Assembly: GCA_012735335.1 (NCBI GenBank)
Contig: JAAYHO010000230.1
Span: forward strand, 1 to 21,604
Reading direction: 5' to 3'
Length of the DNA stretch: 21,604 bases
DNA from: Gammaproteobacteria bacterium
GTDB taxonomy: Bacteria; Pseudomonadota; Gammaproteobacteria; Pseudomonadales; Pseudomonadaceae
The notes under the pieces are model-generated. The model had not been told where the DNA came from and searched no databases. It saw only the letters and a list, made by a program, of their open reading frames with translations. Positions 15,554 through 21,604 of this stretch are shown one piece after another. Both the position numbers and the translations under genes were made by a program. Each line of letters opens with the position of its first letter. Within the stretch, counting starts at the first letter, position 1.

Positions 15554-16060
15554 ATGAACAGACCATTACCCCTTGCCCTGATCGCCGCCTGTGCACACAA
15601 CAGTGTCATCGGGCGGGACAACAGCATGCCCTGGCACCTGCCAGCTGACCTCAAGCACTTCAAGCAGACCACCCTCGGCAAGCCGATCATCATGGGCCGC
15701 AAGACCTGGGACTCACTGGGACGCCCGCTGCCGGGCCGGTTGAATCTGGTAGTCAGCCGTCAGACTGATCTGCAACTGGAAGGGGCTGAAGTATTCAGCG
15801 ACCTGACCTCCGCCATCGAACGGGCCGAGCAGTGGGCGCGGGAGCAGGGGGTGGATGAGATCATGCTGATCGGTGGCGGTCAGTTATATGCCGAAGCGCT
15901 GCCGCAGGCCGACCGCATCTACCTGACGCGTATCGACCTGGAAGTGCAGGGGGATGCATTCTTCCCGGAATTCACCGGCTGGCAACTGGCCGAAAGTGAA
16001 GCACACGCAGCCGCAGAGACCACGCCCGCCTACACTTTCGAGACCTGGGTAAAGAACTGA
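15554..16060 (+). CDS. folA: Dihydrofolate reductase
   Basis: Reduces dihydrofolate to tetrahydrofolate with NADPH, regenerating the cofactor oxidised by ThyA. The 168-residue product is of normal bacterial length. Conserved features are the N-terminal strand PLALIAA, NSVIGRDNSMPWHLPADLKHF with W27 and the catalytic acid D32 (E. coli D27 equivalent), the NADPH-binding block IIMGRKTWDSLGRPLPGR, and IGGGQLYAEALPQADRIYLTRID. The ATG at 15554 fits the family start; no clear ribosome-binding site precedes it, and a possible promoter is only a few bases upstream. The stop is 8 bases before the start of a small antitoxin gene whose ribosome-binding site overlaps the folA stop. Confidence 0.96.
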   Translation: MNRPLPLALIAACAHNSVIGRDNSMPWHLPADLKHFKQTTLGKPIIMGRKTWDSLGRPLPGRLNLVVSRQTDLQLEGAEVFSDLTSAIERAEQWAREQGVDEIMLIGGGQLYAEALPQADRIYLTRIDLEVQGDAFFPEFTGWQLAESEAHAAAETTPAYTFETWVKN

Positions 16061-16068
16061 GGTGAATC

Positions 16069-16368
16069 GTGACCAAAGCCAAGCTGAGTGTAGAAGAGCG
16101 CGAGCTTCTTGAGGCTTATGAATCTGGCGAGTTCATATCAGATTTGAGTGATGAGCGTCGGGAGCATCTTGCAGAGACGGCTGAAGATAGCTTCAAAAAA
16201 GAAAAGCGCATCAATATCCGCATTTCAAAGAGAGACCTTGAGGCGCTTCAGCGCCGGGCGCTTGAGGAAGGCCTGCCGTATCAGACTCTGGTTTCCAGCG
16301 TGCTGCACAAATATGTTTCCGGCGGGCTTAAGGATGTTACTGCTGACAAGGCGGGTCGGTCGCGTTAA
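16069..16368 (+). CDS. Orphan CopG-type (ribbon-helix-helix) antitoxin-like protein
   Basis: A 99-residue protein resembling the CopG antitoxins of type II toxin-antitoxin systems (the PF12441 type). The acidic, charged N-terminal half contains ELLEAYESGEF, and the C-terminal half RINIRISKRDLEALQ...GLPYQTLVSSVLHKYVSG fits a DNA-binding strand followed by two helices. No toxin gene lies beside it: upstream is folA and downstream is the 3' end of ilvD. The GTG start at 16069 is preceded by GAGGTG overlapping the folA stop, so it is probably translated by coupling from folA mRNA. Codon use (GAT, CTT, AAA, TCA) looks AT-richer than the flanking genes, suggesting acquisition. It could regulate folA or a toxin elsewhere; neither is shown. 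Confidence 0.75.
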   Translation: MTKAKLSVEERELLEAYESGEFISDLSDERREHLAETAEDSFKKEKRINIRISKRDLEALQRRALEEGLPYQTLVSSVLHKYVSGGLKDVTADKAGRSR

Positions 16369-16407
16369 GGAGTCTTGAGGGCTATTTCCGTCAATTGCGT
16401 GCCGTTG

Positions 16408-16435
16408 CTGGATCCTCACTTTCGCGAGGATCCAG
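16408..16435. terminator. Strong hairpin between convergent folA-antitoxin and ilvD
   Basis: A perfect 10-bp stem (CTGGATCCTC / GAGGATCCAG) with an 8-base loop lies in the 90-bp gap between the two 3' ends. No T-tract follows on either strand, so intrinsic termination is uncertain, but position and stem strength suit a bidirectional transcript-end structure. Confidence 0.5.
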
Positions 16436-16458
16436 GGTATAACGCGACAGCTGAAACC

Positions 16459-18297
16459 TCAGTCCTCCAGCATCGCCTTGTTGCGTACCGCACCTTTATC
16501 AGCACTGGTAGCCAGCAGAGCGTAGGCTTTCAGCGCAGTGGAGACCTTGCGAGTGCGGGTTTCCGCGGGTTTCCAGCCCTTCTTGTCCTGCTCGATACGG
16601 CGGTACGACAGCTCCTCATCGGACACCAGCAGATTGATGGTGCGGTTGGGGATGTCGATCAGGATGCGATCGCCTTCCTGTACCAGACCAATGGCACCGC
16701 CGGCAGCTGCTTCCGGCGAGGCGTGACCGATGGACAGGCCCGAGGTACCACCCGAGAAGCGACCGTCGGTCAGCAGGGCGCAGTCCTTGCCCAGGCCCTT
16801 GGACTTCAGGTAACTGGTCGGGTAGAGCATTTCCTGCATGCCCGGACCGCCCTTGGGACCTTCGTAGCGGATGATGACGATATCGCCGGCCTTCACTTCG
16901 TCGGCGAGGATGCCGCGCACCGCGCTGTCCTGGCTTTCAAAGATCTTCGCGGTACCTTCAAATACCCAGATGGATGGATCAACACCGGCGGTTTTGACCA
17001 CGCAGCCATCCAGCGCGATGTTGCCGTAGAGCACCGCCAGGCCGCCTTCCTTGTTATAGGCATGCTCCACGCTGCGGATACAGCCGTTTTCACGGTCCAG
17101 ATCCAGGGTCGGCCAGCGGGTGCTCTGGCTGAATGCGGTCTGGGTCGGGATGCCCGCCGGGCCGGCCTTGTAGAAGGTATGTACCGCCTCATCGCTGGTC
17201 TGGGTAATGTCCCACTTGGCGATCGCCTCGGCCATGGTCTTGCTATGGATGGTCGGCAGATCGGTGTGCAGCAGGCCGCCACGGGCCAGTGAGCCGAGAA
17301 TGGCGAAGATGCCACCGGCACGGTGCACGTCTTCCATGTGGTACTTCTGGATGTTCGGGGCAACCTTGCACAGCTCGGGCACTTCGCGGGACAGACGGTC
17401 GATGTCGCGCAGATCGAACGCCACTTCGCCTTCCTGGGCCGCAGCCAGCAGGTGCAGAATGGTGTTGGTCGAGCCGCCCATGGCGATGTCCATGGTCATC
17501 GCGTTTTCAAAGGCCTTGAAGTTGGCAATGCTGCGCGGCAGAACGGAGTCATCACCGTCCCGGTAATAGCGTTCGGTCAACTTGACGACGGTACGTGCGG
17601 CTTCCAGGAACAGCTGTTCGCGGTCGGCATGGGTCGCCAGCACAGAGCCGTTGCCCGGCAGAGCCAGCCCCAGCGCCTCCATCAGACAGTTCATCGAGTT
17701 GGCGGTGAACATGCCCGAGCAGCTGCCGCAGGTCGGACAGGCGCTGCGCTCTACTTCGGCCACTTCTTCATCGCTGGCACAGTCGTCCGCGGCGATCACC
17801 ATGGCGTCGACCAGGTTCAGCGGGTCCTTGGCCAGTCGGGTCTTGCCCGCCTCCATCGGCCCACCGGACACGAATACCACCGGAATATTCAGGCGCAGGG
17901 CGGCCATCAGCATGCCGGGGGTGATCTTGTCGCAGTTGGAGATGCAGACGATGGCATCGGCGCAGTGCGCGTTGACCATGTACTCCACCGAGTCGGCGAT
18001 GATCTCGCGGCTGGGCAGGGAATACAGCATGCCGTCGTGACCCATGGCGATACCGTCATCCACCGCGATGGTATTGAACTCCTTGGCCACACCACCGGCC
18101 TTCTCGACCTCACGAGCAACCAGCTGGCCCATATCCTTCAGATGCACGTGACCGGGCACGAACTGGGTAAAGGAGTTGGCGATGGCGATGATCGGCTTCT
18201 TGAAGTCTTCATCTTTCATACCAGTGGCACGCCACAGCGCGCGGGCACCGGCCATATTGCGACCGTGGGTGGAGGTCTTGGAGCGATAATCAGGCAT
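16459..18297 (-). CDS. ilvD: Dihydroxy-acid dehydratase
   Basis: Iron-sulfur enzyme dehydrating 2,3-dihydroxy acids to 2-oxo acids, the third common step of isoleucine and valine synthesis (downstream of IlvA for isoleucine). The 612-residue product equals the usual Pseudomonas IlvD length and starts [24 protein letters not shown]. Cluster-ligand regions are CISNCDK (C118, C122) and [11 protein letters not shown] (C187, C190, C193). The C-terminal blocks [15 protein letters not shown] and [14 protein letters not shown] are present. The ATG at 18297 was preferred to upstream in-frame starts (to 18360) because of family length and start; its ribosome-binding site (GAGAC) is weak. An extended -10 box lies 40 bases upstream. 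The 3' end converges on the antitoxin gene with a hairpin between. Confidence 0.96.
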   Translation of the reverse strand: MPDYRSKTSTHGRNMAGARALWRATGMKDEDFKKPIIAIANSFTQFVPGHVHLKDMGQLVAREVEKAGGVAKEFNTIAVDDGIAMGHDGMLYSLPSREIIADSVEYMVNAHCADAIVCISNCDKITPGMLMAALRLNIPVVFVSGGPMEAGKTRLAKDPLNLVDAMVIAADDCASDEEVAEVERSACPTCGSCSGMFTANSMNCLMEALGLALPGNGSVLATHADREQLFLEAARTVVKLTERYYRDGDDSVLPRSIANFKAFENAMTMDIAMGGSTNTILHLLAAAQEGEVAFDLRDIDRLSREVPELCKVAPNIQKYHMEDVHRAGGIFAILGSLARGGLLHTDLPTIHSKTMAEAIAKWDITQTSDEAVHTFYKAGPAGIPTQTAFSQSTRWPTLDLDRENGCIRSVEHAYNKEGGLAVLYGNIALDGCVVKTAGVDPSIWVFEGTAKIFESQDSAVRGILADEVKAGDIVIIRYEGPKGGPGMQEMLYPTSYLKSKGLGKDCALLTDGRFSGGTSGLSIGHASPEAAAGGAIGLVQEGDRILIDIPNRTINLLVSDEELSYRRIEQDKKGWKPAETRTRKVSTALKAYALLATSADKGAVRNKAMLED

Positions 18298-18336
18298 GGT
18301 GGTTGTCTCGTTATGCATGGTGCAGGAATGCCGCCT

Positions 18337-18345
18337 AGCATAGCA
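18337..18345 (-). promoter_or_regulatory. Extended -10 promoter element for ilvD
   Basis: On the minus strand this reads TGCTATGCT, an extended -10 (TGn plus TATGCT) about 40 bases before the ilvD ATG, just inside the boundary with the repeat-rich region. A run of six T lies directly upstream and no -35 hexamer is evident, as is common for extended -10 promoters. No leader peptide or attenuator was seen. Confidence 0.4.
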
Positions 18346-18412
18346 AAAAAGCCACCCCACCCGCAGCCCTACTCGGCAGAAGCCGCCTGCGGCGGAGGTT
18401 CTCTACCGCCCC

Positions 18413-18652
18413 GGGTTGGCGAGCCCCTGCTCGCCGACGGAACGGTGCAGGCTGGCAGTTCGCCAGGCGTAGCGCAGGTGCGCTACACCCCCGGGGTTGG
18501 CGAGCCCTTGCTCGCCGACGGAATGGTGCAGGTTGGCAGTTCGCCAGGCGTAGCGCAGGTGCGCTACACCCCCGGGGTTGGCGAGCGCCTGCTCGCCGAC
18601 GGGTTGTGCAGGCTGTCAGGGTGGCAGGCGTAGCGCAGGGGCGCTACACCCC
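18413..18652 (+). repeat. Three tandem 81-bp composite REP-like units
   Basis: Units begin at GGGTTGGCGAG at 18413, 18494 and 18575, a period of exactly 81 bases, with the third slightly diverged and 78 bp long. Each holds two palindromes: GGCGAGC(N4)GCTCGCC and GTAGCGCAGGTGCGCTAC or a close variant. The array occupies most of the 359-bp gap between the argA 3' end and the ilvD promoter. The same unit occurs inverted at 10846-10924. No coding sequence lies in the gap. Confidence 0.88.
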
Positions 18653-18656
18653 GCGA

Positions 18657-19940
18657 CTACAGGGTTTTCTCGAACACCTTGGAGTTGCGCTGATAGTTGT
18701 ACAGCAACGCCCGCTGCTGCGGCAGGCGCTCCACCGAGCTGGGCTCGAAGCCGCGCTCGCGGAACCAGTGTGCGGTACGGGTCGTGAGCACAAACAGGGT
18801 TGTCAGCGAGCGCCTGCGCGCCTCCGCCTCGATATGCTCCAGCAACTGATCCCCCCGCCCACCATGCCGGTAGTCCGGGTGGATGGCCACGCAGGCCAGT
18901 TCGGCGCTGTGCTCATCCAGCGGATACAGCGCCGCGCAGCCGATGATCATGCCGTCCCGCTCAACCAGTGTGAACTGGTCAATCTCGGTCTCCAGAATCT
19001 CCCGCGAGCGGCGCACCAGAATCCCCGCCTGCTCCAGCGGTCGCAGCAGGTCCAGCAGCCCGGCTACATCATCAATGGTCGCCCCGCGAATCGTCTCGAA
19101 GGGCTCCTGAGTCACCAGCGTCCCACCACCGTCGCGGGTGAACAGCTCGGTGAGCATGGCCCCGTCCTCGGCATAACTGATGATATGGCTGCGCCGCAGC
19201 CCGGCATTGCAGGCCTTGCACGCCGCCGCCAGCAGCGAGCCGGACAGACTGCTGCCCAGCGCCTCGATCAACGGCAGCGCCCGGCTCGGCTTGAGCTCAC
19301 GCAGCAATTGCCCATCCGCATCCAGAATGCCGGTATCCGGGCCGAACAGGATCAACTTGTCCGCCTCCAGCGCCGCCGCGGTGCTGATCGCCACATCCTC
19401 GCAGGCCAGATTGAACACCTCCCCGGTGGGGGAGTAGCCCATGGACGACAGCAGTACAATGGATGACTCATCCAGATGCCGACTGATGGCCTTGCGATCG
19501 ATCCGCCGTACCTCACCGGTATGGTGCAGATCCACCCCATCAATCACCCCGATCGGCTTGGCCGTGACAAAATTGCCGCTGACCACCCGCAATCGGCTGC
19601 CCTGACCGGCCAGCGTACACAGGCGCGCCTCGATGGCGATGCGCAGACTGCCCACCGCATCCATCACGCAGCCCAGGGTATCGCCGTCGGTAATGCGCAG
19701 ATCCTGATGAAACCGCGAACTCATGCCCCGCACGGCCAGCCGCTCCTCGATCTGCGGACGCGACCCATGCACCAGCACCAGACGCACACCCAGGCTGTTG
19801 AGCAGCATGATGTCGTTGATGATGTTGTTGAAATTCGGGTGCGCAATCGCCTCACCCGGCAACAGCACCACAAAGGTGCGCTCGCGGTGGGTATTGATAT
19901 AGGGCGTGGAGTGGCGAAACCACTTGACGTAGTCGGACAT
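18657..19940 (-). CDS. argA: Amino-acid N-acetyltransferase (N-acetylglutamate synthase)
   Basis: Acetylates glutamate with acetyl-CoA, the first step of arginine synthesis; the Pseudomonas enzyme is feedback-inhibited by arginine. The 427-residue product starts MSDYVKWFRHSTPYINTHR and has an N-terminal amino-acid-kinase-like domain (about 1-285, with LVLVHGSRPQI and HHTGEVRRIDR) and a C-terminal GNAT acetyltransferase domain (about 290-427). The acetyl-CoA loop YRHGGRGDQLL is around H359, followed by LFVLTTRTAHWFRERGF. The same frame stays open upstream to 20741, but that part is antisense to amn; ATG 19940 matches the family start and length (432 in P. aeruginosa). The ribosome-binding site is weak (GGAA). 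It is divergent from amn, with the repeat array after its stop. Confidence 0.95.
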   Translation of the reverse strand: MSDYVKWFRHSTPYINTHRERTFVVLLPGEAIAHPNFNNIINDIMLLNSLGVRLVLVHGSRPQIEERLAVRGMSSRFHQDLRITDGDTLGCVMDAVGSLRIAIEARLCTLAGQGSRLRVVSGNFVTAKPIGVIDGVDLHHTGEVRRIDRKAISRHLDESSIVLLSSMGYSPTGEVFNLACEDVAISTAAALEADKLILFGPDTGILDADGQLLRELKPSRALPLIEALGSSLSGSLLAAACKACNAGLRRSHIISYAEDGAMLTELFTRDGGGTLVTQEPFETIRGATIDDVAGLLDLLRPLEQAGILVRRSREILETEIDQFTLVERDGMIIGCAALYPLDEHSAELACVAIHPDYRHGGRGDQLLEHIEAEARRRSLTTLFVLTTRTAHWFRERGFEPSSVERLPQQRALLYNYQRNSKVFEKTL

Positions 19941-19964
19941 GCTGCTGTTCCGTGGAAAAACGCC

Positions 19965-19994
19965 AGTGTAGAGACAATCCGCCCCGACCAGCAA
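19965..19994 (-). promoter_or_regulatory. Candidate argA promoter
   Basis: On the minus strand TTGCTG (19989-19994) and TACACT (19965-19970) are spaced by 18 bases, with the -10 ending 24 bases before the argA ATG. The -10 matches 4 of 6 consensus bases and the -35 only 3 of 6. An ArgR operator was not recognised. The amn promoter in the same 138-bp gap could not be assigned. Confidence 0.35.
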
Positions 19995-20078
19995 GGCCAG
20001 ACGCCGCAGGTAGTGCCACCGGCCTGAAACACGGGCAAGATAGAACAGAACAACAAGCGCGCAGAAGAGAGATAAAAG

Positions 20079-21551
20079 GTGAGTAACGAATCCGACAACT
20101 TCATCACAGTGCACACCCCGGAAGAAGCGGTGGACCAGCTGTCCATCCTCTATGACCGGGCCGTGGCCGCACTGGGACAATCGCTGAAACGCTACCTGCG
20201 CGACCGCACCCGCCCGGATGAACAGCAGCTGCGCCAGTTCCGCTACCCCGAACTGCGCCTGAGCTGGAACGGCTGCGACCCGGCCCCGGCCAGCGTACGC
20301 GCCTGGGCCAAGGTCCAGGTGCCCGGCACCTACAGCGCTACCATCACCCATCCGCAGGACTTTCGCGGCTACCTGCTGCAACAGCTGCGCCCGCTGACCA
20401 CCGAATTCAACGTACGCCTGCAAGTCGGCGTCAGCCAGCAGGCCATACCCTATCCCTACGTGGTGGAGCAGGGCGACGAGCTTGCCGGCTCGGGGGTAAC
20501 CGCCGCGGAAATGGCCCGGGTCTTCCCCAGCACCGACCTGTCCGCCACCACCGACAGCACCGCCGACGGCCTGCTCGACTGGGAAAGCTCCGAGCCGCTG
20601 CCACTGGCCCTGTTCGACGCCGCCCGGGTCGACTTCTCCCTGCGCCGCCTGGTGCATTACACCGGCAGCGACTGGCGTCACGTGCAGCCGTGGATACTGC
20701 TGACCAACTACCACCGCTACGTCGACCAGTTCATCCGCCACGGCCTGGATATGCTGCTGGCCGACTCACGCTTCCAGCGCATGGTGCTGCCGGGCAACGT
20801 GGTGGTTGAACGCGGCATGGCCGAAGGGGAGATGCAGGCGATCCTCGACAGCGTGGTCTGGCACAAATACCAGATGCCCGCCTACCACCTGCAGGCCGCC
20901 GATGGCGATGGCATCACCCTGGTCAACATCGGCGTCGGGCCATCCAACGCCAAGAACATCACCGACCACCTCGCCGTACTGCGCCCGCACTGCTGGCTGA
21001 TGATCGGCCACTGCGGCGGCCTGCGCCAGTCGCAGACCATCGGCGACTACGTGCTGGCCCACGCCTACATGCGCCGCGACGGCATCCTCGACCGGGTGCT
21101 GCCACCCTACATCCCGCTGCCGGCGCTGGCCGAAGTGCAACAGGCCCTGCAGGAAGCCGCCGCCCAGGTCACCGGCGACAAGGGCGACGACCTCAAGCGC
21201 CGCCTGCGCACCGGCACCGTCCTTACCTACGACGACCGCAACTGGGAACTGCGCTGGGCCCAGGAACGCTCCCAGATCAACCTCTCCCGCGCCGTCGCCG
21301 TGGACATGGAAAGCGGCACCATCGCCGCCCAGGGCTACCGCCTGCGCGTCCCCTACGGCACCCTGCTGTGCGTCTCCGACAAGCCACTGCACAGTGAGCT
21401 GAAACTGCCTGGGGCGGCTGGGGCCTTCTATGAACGTGCGGTGACCCAGCACCTGCATATCGGCATAGCGGCTCTGGAGTTGTTGCAGAGCCAGGTGAGC
21501 AGTCTGCATTCAAGGAAGTTGCGTAGTTTTGATGAGCCGCTGTTCAGGTAA
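20079..21551 (+). CDS. amn: AMP nucleosidase
   Basis: Hydrolyses AMP to adenine and ribose 5-phosphate, controlling adenylate levels; the ribose 5-phosphate product is the substrate of RpiA, also encoded in this window. The 490-residue protein has the AMP-nucleosidase N-terminal domain (about 10-165) and a C-terminal phosphorylase-like catalytic domain (about 255-470) with NIGVGPSNAKNITDHLAVLRP, MIGHCGGLR, the nucleoside-binding AVDMESGTIAAQG and the catalytic-region CVSDKPLHSE. Length agrees with E. coli Amn (484). The GTG start at 20079 follows AGAAGAGAG at a spacing of about 7 bases and gives MSNESDNF. It is divergent from argA. A palindromic repeat begins 20 bases after its stop. Confidence 0.95.
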   Translation: MSNESDNFITVHTPEEAVDQLSILYDRAVAALGQSLKRYLRDRTRPDEQQLRQFRYPELRLSWNGCDPAPASVRAWAKVQVPGTYSATITHPQDFRGYLLQQLRPLTTEFNVRLQVGVSQQAIPYPYVVEQGDELAGSGVTAAEMARVFPSTDLSATTDSTADGLLDWESSEPLPLALFDAARVDFSLRRLVHYTGSDWRHVQPWILLTNYHRYVDQFIRHGLDMLLADSRFQRMVLPGNVVVERGMAEGEMQAILDSVVWHKYQMPAYHLQAADGDGITLVNIGVGPSNAKNITDHLAVLRPHCWLMIGHCGGLRQSQTIGDYVLAHAYMRRDGILDRVLPPYIPLPALAEVQQALQEAAAQVTGDKGDDLKRRLRTGTVLTYDDRNWELRWAQERSQINLSRAVAVDMESGTIAAQGYRLRVPYGTLLCVSDKPLHSELKLPGAAGAFYERAVTQHLHIGIAALELLQSQVSSLHSRKLRSFDEPLFR

Positions 21552-21570
21552 AAAAACAACCCCCCTCTCC

Positions 21571-21604
21571 CGTCATTGCGAGGAGCGTAGCGACGCGGCA
21601 ATCC
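21571..21604. repeat. Intergenic palindromic repeat (CGTCATTGCGAG family), copy D, cut by window end
   Basis: Starts CGTCATTGCGAGGAGCGTAG and runs through CGGCAATCC to the last base, matching the left arms of copies A and B with one difference in the first 20 bases. The right arm, if present, lies beyond the window. It sits just downstream of amn. Confidence 0.75.

Noticed and set aside
14742..16060. A parA-folA unit considered as a plasmid or prophage partition module
   Set aside because: No parB, replication gene, integrase, attachment site or phage gene is nearby, and both flanks are core chromosomal genes.
16375..17292. A plus-strand frame starting with TTG just after an AGGAG-like sequence downstream of the antitoxin gene, considered as a possible missing toxin
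   Set aside because: It runs through the hairpin and antisense to ilvD, and its translation shows no toxin motif.
18361..18656. The tandem repeats considered as a CRISPR array
   Set aside because: Units are contiguous 81-bp near-identical copies with internal palindromes, not 25-40-base repeats separated by unique spacers, and no cas genes are present.
19941..20741. Extension of the argA frame far upstream, giving a 694-residue protein
   Set aside because: The extra part lies across the divergent promoter region and antisense to amn. ArgA begins at MSDYVKWFR with normal family length.

Overview
The window is ordinary-looking chromosome from a gammaproteobacterium, almost certainly a member of the Pseudomonadaceae. 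The proteins (IlvA, RppH, PtsP, ThyA, FolA, IlvD, ArgA, Amn) read like their Pseudomonas orthologues in length and motif. From memory, the order rppH-ptsP-NRDE protein-TSUP permease-lgt-thyA-(parA)-folA-ilvD resembles the ilvA/rpiA...ilvD region of P. aeruginosa. The base composition is GC-rich, GTG starts are frequent, and the intergenic spaces carry several palindromic repeat families, which fits a Pseudomonas or Halopseudomonas-type genome. The genus is inferred and was not tested.

Layout. 1-1839 is the 3' part of a membrane-bound PAS-GGDEF diguanylate cyclase, whose start lies outside the window. It abuts convergently the threonine deaminase gene ilvA (minus). ilvA shares a divergent promoter region with rpiA (plus). 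rlmI, mgtE and a HAD phosphatase follow on the minus strand (4223-7915). From a divergent promoter region, rppH-ptsP (plus) form a one-base-overlap operon ending at 10820. A REP-like palindrome cluster separates ptsP from a convergent NRDE/TANGO2-like gene (minus). A 211-bp inverted-repeat-bounded segment lies between that gene and the plus-strand cluster TSUP permease-lgt-thyA, where lgt and thyA overlap. After a repeat-filled gap come a stand-alone ParA ATPase, folA and a small orphan CopG-type antitoxin. ilvD and argA lie on the minus strand, separated by three tandem 81-bp repeats. amn (AMP nucleosidase) is divergent from argA, and another palindromic repeat begins at the right edge.

Functional themes. 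The genes cover branched-chain amino acid synthesis (ilvA, ilvD), arginine synthesis (argA), dTMP/folate metabolism (thyA, folA), pentose phosphate and adenylate metabolism (rpiA, amn), nitrogen-PTS signalling and mRNA decapping (ptsP, rppH), lipoprotein maturation (lgt), Mg2+ transport (mgtE), rRNA modification (rlmI) and c-di-GMP signalling.

No defence island, prophage, CRISPR array, rRNA or tRNA was seen. The most unusual points are a duplicated N-terminal helical repeat in MgtE, a perfect hairpin over the parA ribosome-binding site, an AT-richer orphan antitoxin coupled to folA, a possibly leaderless folA, and three families of intergenic repeats, one of which may supply a promoter element.
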